NCBI GenBank assembly: GCA_036320915.1
Contig: JAXBDG010000005.1
Span: 1,426,001 to 1,490,000, forward strand
Source of the DNA: Linnemannia elongata
Lineage: Eukaryota; Mortierellomycota; Mortierellomycetes; Mortierellales; Mortierellaceae
DNA: 64,000 nucleotides
Direction of reading: 5' to 3'
Shown here: positions 1 through 10,061 of the stretch, in pieces
Position numbering within the stretch: position 1 is the stretch's first letter
Layout of the letters: each line of letters opens with the position of its first letter
Program-made: the position numbers and the translations under genes
The notes under the pieces: model-generated
The model's input: only the letters and a program-made list of their open reading frames with translations
Database searches by the model: none
What the model was told of the DNA's origin: nothing

Positions 1-298
1 CAAGATGCGAGAATACCGCCACTGGGTCGTCGCCAACATCTCGGGCACATCCGACTTTCAACCCGCCAATGTCGCCCAAGGATCAGTCGTCACGTCCTAT
101 ATGGGTCCCGCACCTCCTGCTGGTTCAGGACCTCATCGATACATCTTCCTCCTCTACAAGCAGACGCCTTCGACCAACGTCTCGGCACTCACCACTCCCT
201 TGGGTTCTCACCGACAGGGGTTCAAGGCCAAGCATTTCTCGTCCCAGGCTCATCTTGAGTTGGTTGGTGCCAACTACTTTTTTGCTGAGAACCCGTAA
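1..298 (+). CDS. PEBP-family protein, C-terminal part (5' end outside window)
   Basis: This is the last ~98 residues of a phosphatidylethanolamine-binding protein (PEBP/RKIP/TFS1) domain. The frame is open from the window edge and ends at TAA 296-298. Visible family signatures are REYRHWVVANI near the start, the glycine-rich SGPHRYIFLLYKQ stretch, and the terminal pattern in which an aromatic-rich GANYFFAENP closes the fold. The ligand pocket His and the DPD motif would lie upstream, outside the window. In fungi such proteins act as carboxypeptidase Y inhibitors or kinase regulators in the cytosol, or as ribosomal protein L35-type homologues in mitochondria; which one applies cannot be told from this fragment. 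The methionine at base 5 is internal, not a start. Confidence 0.85.
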   Translation, partial: KMREYRHWVVANISGTSDFQPANVAQGSVVTSYMGPAPPAGSGPHRYIFLLYKQTPSTNVSALTTPLGSHRQGFKAKHFSSQAHLELVGANYFFAENP

Positions 299-541
299 AG
301 AACAGATTGGTCGCACACGGGAAATAGTCGACAAAGGATGAGGGATGATTGGCCTTTTGCGTTGTATCGGTACCCCCTTTTTTTTGCGATAGCGCACGTT
401 TGCTTTTTTTCGATCACACTTCTTCACACTTCATATTCAGTTGCACTCGGACCAACATGTAAATAAAAAAATGAAAATGTGATATTTTACTACAGAATTT
501 TATGTAAATGGATATATGTTGTATGCTACAGGAGGTATAGT
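299..541. other. Convergent intergenic spacer
   Basis: A 243-base spacer lies between the 3' ends of the PEBP gene (+) and the membrane-protein gene (-). It is AT-rich and contains aataaa-like words that could serve as polyadenylation signals. No coding signal is seen. Confidence 0.6.
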
Positions 542-1671
542 TTACTCTTTGCCAGCATTCAAGGTCGAGACAAAGAGTCCAGCCCTGATGGTGACAGTGG
601 CTCCGATCAAGGCCACGCAAAAGTAGGTGAAGTTCTTAATCTTGGAGAACTTGGGCAGGTAAATCTTTGTCTGGCGGAGGGCATGGTTGTCCACATAGAG
701 GTAGTAGGCATAGAGGGGGTAAGCGATTCCGTATGAAATATGGAAGGCCGCCATGGCGTAGAGGTTGGTGATGAAGATGGTCGTGACACAGTTGCCAATG
801 ACATGGAAGACAGAGGCAGCAACCAAGAGCCAAATCTGGTCAGGGTTCTTCCACTGGACACCCCAGATCGACTCGTTGTTGTTGAGGGCGACGACCGAGA
901 TCCTGTGGCTTCCATCGGCAGGGACGACTTGGATGACCGTCTGAGACTCGCCTCCGAAGCGGGGTGTGTGGGTCGATTCGGGGGTCAAGGTTGCATTGGT
1001 GTTATGGGGATGAGGGTGGTGCAAGAGAGTCTCATGGTCAGAGTTGGCGCTGGGGGAAGGAGCACGGGCGACGAAGCGCTTCCAGTGGGCGTGGATGTTG
1101 TGCAATGAGTTCGACGACGAAGGGTTGGCGGTGGGGAGAGAGATGGAGGAGGTCGAAGCGTCTCCGTTGGCGGGGGTGAGGTGGACGGTGTGGAGTGATC
1201 CTGAAGATGCCAAAAAGCCGCCTTGTTCCTGCTCCTGGGCGAGACGATCAGCGGCCTTTTGGGCCTCGGCCAGCTGAAGGTCATGCTTGTCGGGATCGCC
1301 AAAGCTGTCCAGTTGAGTCTTTGTCGCCTTGTGCATGCGGACAAACATCGCGATCAAACCAAAGTCTGAGCAGAGTCCTATTGGTCATGATACAAAGAGC
1401 AGTAGAAAGAACATGGATTAGTCAAATGCACATTTCCAGCGTGAGCCAGGGAAAAAAAAGGAGCCACTGAGGACGACCCGATAGTGCTGCCCCTGAGACA
1501 AAAAAAAACCCAACAACAAGATCCTCCGCACTCTCCAAGAAGGCTGAGTCCATCACTTTTCTTGCAGGAGAGCCTTAGAAGGCACTAATTCGGATAGGAG
1601 AAAGGGAGCAGCTGCCATCGCCCCAACATAGCCTACAGCCTGCGTGGTAATGAATTCATGATTGGACTTGT

Positions 1672-1709
<38 letters not shown>

Positions 1710-2578
1710 TTGCCAGCGGAAGAAGATAGCATCCATAGGCCAGGAGAGATAGACGCTGAGGAGAATGGTGACAACGGCATAAGTGAACATGTACAGCCCA
1801 AACGACATGCCAGTGACTCTGCCCCCGGACTGCAAGACAATCAAAAGAGCAACCTCAAGGAGGTTATGGAGTGCTCCGACGACGGCCCAGATCTTTCCGA
1901 CATCAAAGAAGAGGTATCCGACAACAGCAACCAAGGTAGCATTAATGTAGAGCTCAATGAACTCGTTGATTTGAGTCGAGGTCTCCTCGTTGCCGGAGGG
2001 GAGGGTAACAAAGCCGGTCAAGGAGCGGGAGGGCTTGCGAGTGGCACGGCGGGCAACATAGGATGCGGTCAAGGTGAAGAGAAGCGCCAGCATTGTGAAC
2101 GACATTGTTATTTCCTTGTTCTCATCTGTGTCAGGAAAAAAAAGTGAGAGGTAGGATATGAATTGGTTAGTCATCATTCTTAATCCTGTTGGGCCGGGCT
2201 GACAATGTGAGCGTTGTTGAGAAAATCATTCTTCGCCATGCAGCTCAACTTTTTTCTTCCTTCTTTTCATTCTTGTTTTACGTAAGTTAACATACTTGTG
2301 TAGTCTTGGTGCCATGTAGGGTAGCCGGTGACGGGTGACTTGTGCTGTGGTGGGGGGTCATCGAGCTTGACACCAATAAACGAGGCGCCCTAAAACGTTT
2401 TTTGAGTATGTTGTGATGAGTTGTTGTGCGGCTAGAGGGATGGCAACATTCCTGAGAAAAAGAACAAAGTCTGAGTGAGAAGGCGTTGCCCTGGAGGGCT
2501 AGGGGTAACTAAGCTTACCAGACCAAGGAATCCAGCCGCAGCCAGAACAGCGAACAAAATCTCACGAGCGGGGGCCAT
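542..2578 (-). CDS. Unknown multi-pass membrane protein, 4 exons, 464 aa
   Basis: Predicted exons in transcript order are 2578-2519, 2389-2296, 2125-1709 and 1365-542; the phases (0,1,1) join cleanly to 464 residues. The start MAPAREILFA leads straight into a hydrophobic helix (residues 2-20), then a short loop and about seven further hydrophobic segments: near 59-78, 104-122, 125-145 and 152-172 before a long polar loop (~190-340, Ser/His/Asn-rich), and two or three after it, ending with FTYFCVALIGATVTIRAGLF near the C terminus. This is typical of an integral membrane protein of the secretory pathway or plasma membrane. I do not recognise the family and assign no function. Intron 3 carries a 32-base T run (A run in sense) directly after its donor. 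The splice sites are standard GT-AG; the exon 2 acceptor (TTTTAG) is the least certain. Confidence 0.7.
1675..1706. repeat. T32 homopolymer
   Basis: A 32-base T run on the + strand lies in intron 3 of the minus-strand membrane-protein gene, immediately downstream of its GTAAAA donor, so the run is A in the transcript. Confidence 0.95.
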
Positions 2579-4556
2579 TGCTGGTTGGCTTATAAGTTGT
2601 TTCGGAGAGGGTGGAAAGGAAGGGAGGGATGTGGAAGGAAGGATGAAGGTGGAGATAAAGAGGAAGAAAGAAGAGAAGGGGAGAAAGGAAAGAGGAAAAG
2701 AAAATAAAGGGGAACGAGGAAGAAAGAGAAAAAAAGAAAAAACAAAGGGCAAAGCGGATGGCCTCAACGGACCATTTGTATTAGCGCTGGGCCTTATGAC
2801 AAGGACAGTAGAAGAGGACAAAACATGGTCACTGACTGTTCTTCGCCACCATCCTCTCACGTATTTGTCCCGAGGAGATGTGCTCGTGCTCAACACATCC
2901 GGAATGACATGATTAGCCAATTGCACAGATGTTCGAACCAGGGAAGAGCGGAAAGAACGAAAGGAAAGGAGGGCCTGTATCCGAAAGTAGAGAAGGAACA
3001 TATGGAGAGGTAAAATGTGAAGGTTTTTGCTATAGTCCACGACGGGCGCGGCAGCAAGATTTCGGGGACAAAAAAAGAAAAAGAAAAAGAAAAAACAGCC
3101 CAGAATGTGAGCATAAAGATAAAAGAACAAAAAAAAAAAACAACGATCGATGATGGTAGGAAAGAAGCGTCAACAGAGACAGAGACAAAGACAGAGAGAG
3201 GAAAGAAGATCAGCTCGCCATGCTGTTCATGCTCTCTTATGCTGCTCATGCCTGTGTGTGTATGTGTGTTTGCGTGTGCATTGAGTTCAGTGGCCGATCC
3301 TGCAGAGAGAAGAAAGGTCGAGGCTGGTCCACATAGGATTGCAGGTCTGAGACTGTGGTTTGCGGTGTTGCACTGCCTCCCTACCCGCAAGAAGCATGCC
3401 TTGGAATCATTCTTCAAACGGCCTCCGCGGAAAAAATAGAACAAACAAACAACAACAAGATTTTCATTATCCGAAGACAAGACACATATTATTTTTTTTT
3501 TTAGTTATGACTTATGAACAAAAACCATAACCCTCCCTCAGCCCTCCGCCGTTGGGTTGCGCCACGCCACGCCACACTCCTCTCCGAGAGATATTAAAAA
3601 TGAAAAAAAAGGATATCCAACCTGATTCACCAATTACCAATTGATCTACCGCCTATGCCTTTCGGGGAACCGTAGACTAATACGTACATTCCTAGGACAC
3701 CAATACCAACAAAGGCGTGAAGTGCATAGTTGATAGAGAATCGATGGGCTATGTATCCTCCATGTACCATCTATGTACTGCACACATTACACAAGCCTAA
3801 GCAAGGCCTTGTACTCACCCAGGGGCAAAAGAAAAAATAGAAAAACAACCACCATCCACCATCCACCGACAAGCAGAGAAAAATAAGCTCATCTCAGACA
3901 TGGACAAACCATCAAGGAGGGACCTTGTCTCTGGGCAGTGCCTTTTGTGCCCATATGGCCCAATGGCGTTGTTGTGCCACAAACTTTTCTGCATTTTTTG
4001 CTGTCCTTGACAGGTGTATCTGTGCTTCTGTTTTCCAGAAAAAAGGGACAGGGAGGGGGAGGTCGCTGCTTTATTCAAGACACTCTCAAACGAAATTCTT
4101 GCCTTTTTCCTTTCTTCTCTCTTCTTGATCTCATCGATAAAGTTCACATAGCCCAGCAAAGTAAACATATACATTTTGTCAGTGCGCCTCCAGCCCGTCT
4201 GAGTTGCGACTCTGTGGCATCGTACGGTGGCTGGCGCAAGTAAACCACGGTACCACAAGCCCCTGCCTCGCCATCAACAAAGGGGATCCCTTTTCATGGT
4301 AGCCATGACGCAAGGAAACAACTCACCCCTCTCCTTCTCTCTCTATCTCTTATTTAAGTCACTGGCCATTCTTGTTTTTCTTTTTTTTCTTTTTCTTTTC
4401 ACACTTCGTCCTCTTACCTTCGCCCTCAAAAGCAGCCCCTTCGCCTCCCGCCTCCCCCTATATTTAACCTCCAAGGACCTTCCTTCTTCCTCTCTTCCTC
4501 TTCTTCATTCCTTTCCTTTCCCTTCGCCCTTCCACATCATCCTCACTCTCCTCAAC
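2579..4556. other. Divergent intergenic region
   Basis: About 2 kb separates the start codons of the minus-strand membrane protein and the plus-strand type I membrane protein, so it probably carries both promoters. It holds purine-rich (2610-2750, 3060-3200) and C/T-rich (4320-4550) tracts that look like leader sequence. Open frames here encode Phe/Ser/Leu- or Lys/Glu-rich low-complexity peptides and are judged spurious. Confidence 0.6.
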
Positions 4557-5219
4557 ATGACTTTCTCTTCATCAGCCATGATGGCCACGCTCTTCCTTGT
4601 CACCTTCTGCTCGCAGCTCGCAGCGGCACAAACCCCAGAGGCCACCACCGTCTCGTTCACCTCCGCGATCTTCCCCCCAGCCTCTAAAATCGACGTCAAT
4701 ATCCCCTTCAAGGGCTGTGCTCAAGTCCCCGATCAAGTCAACGAGTTCTCTGCTCTCAACACTAAGGCCGTCTTTGCCATCTACCAGGATGACGCCTGCA
4801 AGAACTACCTTTACTCCGTCGAGGGTTCCTTGGCCAGCATGCAGGGAGTCAAGAGTATGTCCTTTGACAAGATCGACTCGACCACTGCGTATGCTCCGGG
4901 TGTCACCTTTATGGATTCCACAATCCACCCATCCCAGCCTGCCAACCGCAATATCTTGATCGCCATGGTTGTGTCTGGTGCCGTCCTCTTCTTTGCCGTT
5001 GGTGGCGCTGCCCTTTGGTTCATGGAGCGAAAGAAGAAGGCCAAATTGAGCAACAAGGTTGGCGTCTCTGCTGCTGGACTTCCAGTCTACGCCAGCAAGA
5101 GCCAGGAAGCCACAGCCAGACATGTCTCAGCCTCCTACCCCGCCTCGGCTGCCTCATCTGTCTCTTATCTCCCCGCTTATAACATCACTACAACCACAAC
5201 CACCTATACCTCTGCTTAA
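4557..5219 (+). CDS. Small type I membrane protein with signal peptide, 220 aa
   Basis: A single exon. The start is the ATG at 4557, since the frame upstream is only C/T-rich leader. The N terminus (MTFSSSAMMATLFLVTFCS, then a likely cleavage after QLAAAQ) is a signal peptide. The ectodomain of ~130 residues has two Cys (in FKGCAQVP and DDACKNYL) that may form a disulphide. A transmembrane helix lies at about residues 143-165 (ILIAMVVSGAVLFFAVGGAA), followed by the stop-transfer cluster ERKKKAK and a Ser/Ala/Tyr/Thr-rich cytosolic tail. The layout suggests a cell-surface protein, possibly a wall or adhesion sensor. No known domain is recognised. A polyadenylation word aataaa lies at 5231-5236, just after the stop. 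Confidence 0.8.
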   Translation: MTFSSSAMMATLFLVTFCSQLAAAQTPEATTVSFTSAIFPPASKIDVNIPFKGCAQVPDQVNEFSALNTKAVFAIYQDDACKNYLYSVEGSLASMQGVKSMSFDKIDSTTAYAPGVTFMDSTIHPSQPANRNILIAMVVSGAVLFFAVGGAALWFMERKKKAKLSNKVGVSAAGLPVYASKSQEATARHVSASYPASAASSVSYLPAYNITTTTTTYTSA

Positions 5220-7044
5220 AGTCATTCCATAATAAACCCCTGTACATAATTGTTTTTTACCCATCAATCCTTGTTAGTACGACCAATCTTTTGAGTATGT
5301 ATGCTCCAGTTTGTGTACTCCTTGACGTTTGTATCCTTTTCTTTGTAGTGTGCGACCACTTTCTGACCGCGGGAGTCGGAGATCATGGTGTATTCTGCCA
5401 GTTTGGTTGAGTCTCTACTAGAGTACAATACATCCTTTTTTTTTTTCTTCCTGCAGAGCAGGCAGTATGCGATCTTGAGGGGTTTGCCAGTGTTTACCCG
5501 ACCGTCAGTGATTTCTGGATCGTCAACCGTTAACGTTATGATCTAAGACCCTGGCTTTCCGTCCCTCATTGAAACGTGTATTGTGGAACCAAAAAAAGGC
5601 TTTTTCGTGAACATGCATTGTTATCGCTAATTGATGATGGCTTTTAAGACAACAACAGACTGACAGTCGATGCCTTTTTGGCGGCAAAAGAAAGAGAAAA
5701 AGCAAACAATCTGTTCTGAGTGAAGAAGAAAAGGAGGGAGAGAGTGTGTTTCAACGTGAGTACACAAGCATTTGTCCGTTGTTAATGAAAGCCAGTTGAG
5801 GGCCGGTCCTGTCAGTCAAAAGAGGAACAAAAATCGGAGAGTGCTTTTGTCAGGAACGAAGGAGAAGGTGAATCACTCAAGCAATGCAATGCACGGTCAC
5901 CGCATATTTATGCCTTGTTGAAACCTGGTCGTGTACACAAACACAAACAAACAGAGCAATTGAGGAGCGGACGTAAAATAGCTACAGGTACTCCCTGTAC
6001 CGAGTCCGAGGTATATATGTCCATGATGGTTCTGCCTTCGCGTTCAACACGTCTCTTTGATGTTTTCTTTTTCAAGGAACCTAGGTGTTCCTACGGTGAA
6101 GTGGTGGCTACCTGCCTAGAGGTCTACAACAAGAGCTATTGCGAACAGTGCGATCGTTAGAAAATGAGCGCGTCTTCTGTCCCTGAAAAAGTGACACTTT
6201 CGCACGTTTCACGTGCTCACAAGATTTCCCTCAGTCTCTTTTCTCTTTTCTGTGGTGGAGTAATGTGGAGGAGACAGTGGGGGATTTCTTGACTTCCTTC
6301 GCAAAGAATCAAGCACCGAGCTGGGAACTAGAAGGAAGGGCAATTGAACATAAGGAGTCAGATCATAGGATACTGTGGATAACATGCAGGGATCTGTGAG
6401 TGTTCCGCAATGAGTGGCCCTGGGTGGATAGTGGAGGGAGTGAAGGCACAATGGGATGACTATAGCAGAAGAGCATAGGGTTTGCACTCGCTGAAAGCCC
6501 CTCCACAGTTGAGAAGTGACGGCTCCTCCTCCGAGAGAGAGAGTTCATTTTTTGTCTCTTGCCTCCTTCTAAAGTGAAGTGCTCGGTTAGCTATGGCCTG
6601 TGAGGTGAAAGGGAGGGGATGCAATGGGGTAAAGACGAAAGAGACAAAAGTTACATTCACTTTCACTTTCACGCCTCCACTTCCACTTCCACTCACACCT
6701 CACACCTCCACTCCTTTCCTCTCATCAAAGCAAACACTATCTTGACCTTGATTCGCTTCATCCGCACTTATAACACCGTACTCCTACCCTGTCACTTCAT
6801 TACTTCTTTCTTCCTTTTTCATTCAATCTTTGTTCACTTGACTTGTGTCTTCTTCACTTCTTTTTTTCCTTTCTTTTCTTCACCCACAACCACACCTCCT
6901 TCTTCTTCTTCTCTTTTCGACCGAGTCCAACCGCCTCTTGATTCCTCTCCATTCACTCACTGTTCTCGGACACCCCAACTCCATTCACCCTTTCCTCTTC
7001 GTTCTCTCGTCAACTTCAACTCACTCCCCTCTCACACAATTACA
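5220..7044. other. Intergenic region with leader of the carboxylase gene
   Basis: Bases 5231-5236 carry the aataaa of the upstream gene. The centre (5400-6600) shows no conserved coding signal. From about 6650 to 7044 the plus strand becomes strongly C/T-rich with Ser/Phe/Leu-type frames, as expected for promoter and 5' leader. No RNA gene was recognised. Confidence 0.6.
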
Positions 7045-9906
7045 ATGACTCAGGCTCAACCCATTCGCAAGGTCCTGATCGCCAACCGTGGAGAGATTGC
7101 ATGCAGAGTCATCAAGACTTGCCGAAAGCTCGGTATTTCCACCGTTGCCGTCTACTCCGAGAGGCAAGTCCCTTCTCCTTGCAAACAGCCAATCCACCAC
7201 CATCAATTGATCAATCACCAACAGGATACCGTACCTAGATGACACTGAGCCGAGGTCTTGGACGAAACACCAATAGCTTCTTTACCCCATCTTCAACAAC
7301 CCGCGACCAAATCGCGTGTCAACCTGCTACTTCTCCACAATGCTAATCAAGTATGCCTTTTATTCTCCGCCTTTTCTTATTCGATCCACCTGGTCAACTC
7401 TTTTGCACGTCAAAAAATAGCGATCAGAACTCCTTGGCCGTCAGGATGGCCGACGAGTCGGTCTTCATTGGACCTTCTCCTTCGTCCGAGTCCTACCTCT
7501 GTGGTGACAAGATCATCGATGCCTGCAAGATCACTGGTGCCGATGCCGTCCACCCAGGTACCATTCCATCATAAATTGTTGCTCAAAGTGTTTCACAGAC
7601 AACAGATAACCTAATGCAACTCCCTCCCTTCTTCCTGTTCATAACCAGGTTACGGCTTCTTGTCTGAGAACACTGACTTCGCCAGGGCTTGCACTGACGC
7701 CGGTATCAACTTTATCGGACCCCAGCCCGAGTCGATTCTTGCCATTGGAGACAAGGTATATTTCAAAGACAACACGCGCTTTTTATTTCAACAAGTCGCC
7801 TATTGACTTGATGGACAGTCACTTACGCGCGTCTTCCTTGCTCTCTACTAGATTGCATCAAAGAACTTGCTGTCTGCCAAGGAGCCCTCCATCCCCCTCA
7901 TTCCCGGCTACAATGGAGCCGACCAAAATATCGACAACTTGATTCAGCAGGCTATTCGGATCGACTTCCCCGTCCTCTTGAAGGCTTCCGCTGGAGGTGG
8001 AGGAAAGGGCATGCGTATCGTCCACGAGGCATCCGCATTGAAGGACGAGATCGAGATGGCAAAGTCAGAGGCTCTCCGCTCCTTCGGTAGCGACAACCTC
8101 TTGATCGAAAAGTACTTCTCCAACGCCCGCCACATTGAGATCCAAATCATGGGAGACAAGCACGGTAACGTCTACCACTGCTTCGAGCGTGAGTGCAGCA
8201 TCCAGCGCAGACATCAAAAGGTCATCGAGGAGACCCCTTCGCCCATGATGGACGACAAGTTGCGCCACGACATGACCTCGGCTGCCATCAAAATTGGAAA
8301 ACTGTTGAGCTATGAAGGAGCCGGAACCATCGAGTTCATCGTAGTATGTCAACCATATCTGACTTTCACGGCTCCTTGAACGATTACTGTGTCTTTGCAA
8401 GATACTGACAAGTAAATTCGTCCGTTTTGATGTTATAGGATGATGCCTCCCGCAAGTTCTACTTCTTGGAGATGAACACTCGTCTCCAGGTTGAGCACCC
8501 TGTTACCGAGTTGGTTACTGGCCTTGATCTTGTCGAACTCCAGATTCTTGTCGCCCAGGGCTTTGACCTCTCCAAGACTCAGCTCCCCAACCTCAAGTTG
8601 AACGTAAGTGACCAATATGTTTAGTGAGGTCACTTTAAAGGACAGATGAACCAAAACTAACCATGATCGCACTTCACTATTGTTCTTCACAAATATAGGG
8701 GTCGTCGATTGAGTGTCGTCTGTACGCTGAGGATCCCGAGAACGACTTTTTGCCTTGTACTGGCAAGATCAGACGCTGGAAGCAAAGCACGGCCGACAAC
8801 GTTCGTTACGACAGCGGTATCGAGACTGGATCGGAGATCAGCATCTTCTACGATCCCATGATCTCCAAGATCTCTGTCTGGGCTCCCACTCGCGATCAGG
8901 CCATCCAGAAGATGTCCTTGGCTCTCCGTGAGACTGTCGCCTTGGGTCTGACTACCAACCGCAAATTCTTGATCCAGGTCCTGCAGCACCCTCGGTTCCA
9001 ATCTGGTCGCTTGTCGACCCGGTTTATTGATGAGGAGGCCATCCACAAGAAGAACAATGCTCCCCATCCTGATGAGGATCGTTTGGCAATCGTGCCTATG
9101 CTCTGGGGCTGGCACTTGCGCGAGCAAGCTCGCACAGAGCTGAAGTATATTCCAAGCGGATGGAGATATGTCAAACACAAGAAGCAGCAGGATGGATACG
9201 CAGGCGAGGTTGCTGAGCGGACGATTGAGCTCCAGTACGAGCATGTTGTCAAGCCTGGCGGATGGGTCCCCCCTAACCAGAAGCTGGCCGAGAAGAAGTT
9301 TGATGTCCTGTACAGAGCTGTTGTTGCTGGCGAGGAGCCTGGTCCATGGCGTAATGCCAAAGTTGGTTTGGGCAAGGTCACCGTCGAGGAGGATGACCTT
9401 GGCGAGCGCAGCGGAGTCCTTCGCTGCACCATCGGTAAGTCGTTTGTTGCAAGTGAGAACATCAGATTTCTTTTTTTTTTTTTTTTTGTTTAGTGGCAGA
9501 TGTCTAATGTGGTACGCCTATGTTCCTTACGTTTACCAAAATAGATGGTGTTACGCGCGACTACAACATTGCCAACGGCTCGATCGAGGTCAACAATACC
9601 GAGGTCTTTGTGCACACCAAGGATTTCGGCGGCAAGCAGATTCTGTTTGTCCGCAAAGACAAGTTGAAGAGCGCGGCCGAGGGAGAAGATGATGTCTTCT
9701 CGCCCTACACTGCACCCATGCCCTGCAAGATTCTCAAGATCTTGATCCCCTCGGGCACAGTTGTCAAGAAGAACCAGGCCATCTTGACCATGGAGTCGAT
9801 GAAGACTGAAGTCCGTCTATACGCCCGCCACGACGGTACCTTGAAGCTCAACGTTGGAGAAGGTGATATGATCGAGGCAGGTACTACCCTTTGCGACGTC
9901 CAGTAA
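7045..9906 (+). CDS. Biotin-dependent acyl-CoA carboxylase alpha subunit, probably 3-methylcrotonyl-CoA carboxylase
   Basis: Seven exons: 7045-7163, 7421-7557, 7649-7755, 7852-8343, 8439-8603, 8699-9434, 9545-9906, giving 705 aa. The biotin carboxylase domain opens with [16 protein letters not shown], has the ATP-grasp glycine loop [10 protein letters not shown] (~residues 167-175), [12 protein letters not shown], and the [12 protein letters not shown] catalytic stretch. A BT-like middle region (IPSGWR) follows, then a C-terminal biotinyl domain with ESMKTE, the biotinylated Lys being ~672. Length and order fit MCC alpha of leucine catabolism; a propionyl- or geranyl-CoA carboxylase subunit is the alternative. 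The beta subunit is not in the window. Intron 1 uses a GC donor (AG|GCAAGT). The protein starts [10 protein letters not shown] with no evident mitochondrial presequence, which is odd for MCC. A polyadenylation word lies at 9958-9963. Confidence 0.9.
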
Positions 9907-10061
9907 ACTACCACCAACCCTATCCAATTATTTTTTTGTATCGTACAATCTCTTTAAAATAAAAATAAAACCTGTCTCTATTTGTTCAAAACATACAAAA
10001 AGTAACCACAATCCCTTGTTTGTTGCCTGGCTCTATTTTATGTTTTTTTTGTAAACGGAAT
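9907..10061. other. Convergent spacer with polyadenylation signal
   Basis: A short AT-rich spacer between the ends of the carboxylase (+) and the F-box gene (-). The overlapping words at 9956-9970 (aataaa twice) suit the plus-strand transcript. Confidence 0.6.

Noticed and set aside
2432..3480. Minus-strand frames of 196 and 232 codons
   Set aside because: They are Phe/Ser/Leu-rich translations of pyrimidine-rich leader DNA with no conserved motif.
5915..6160. 81-codon plus-strand frame
   Set aside because: No motif or leader signal; probably chance.
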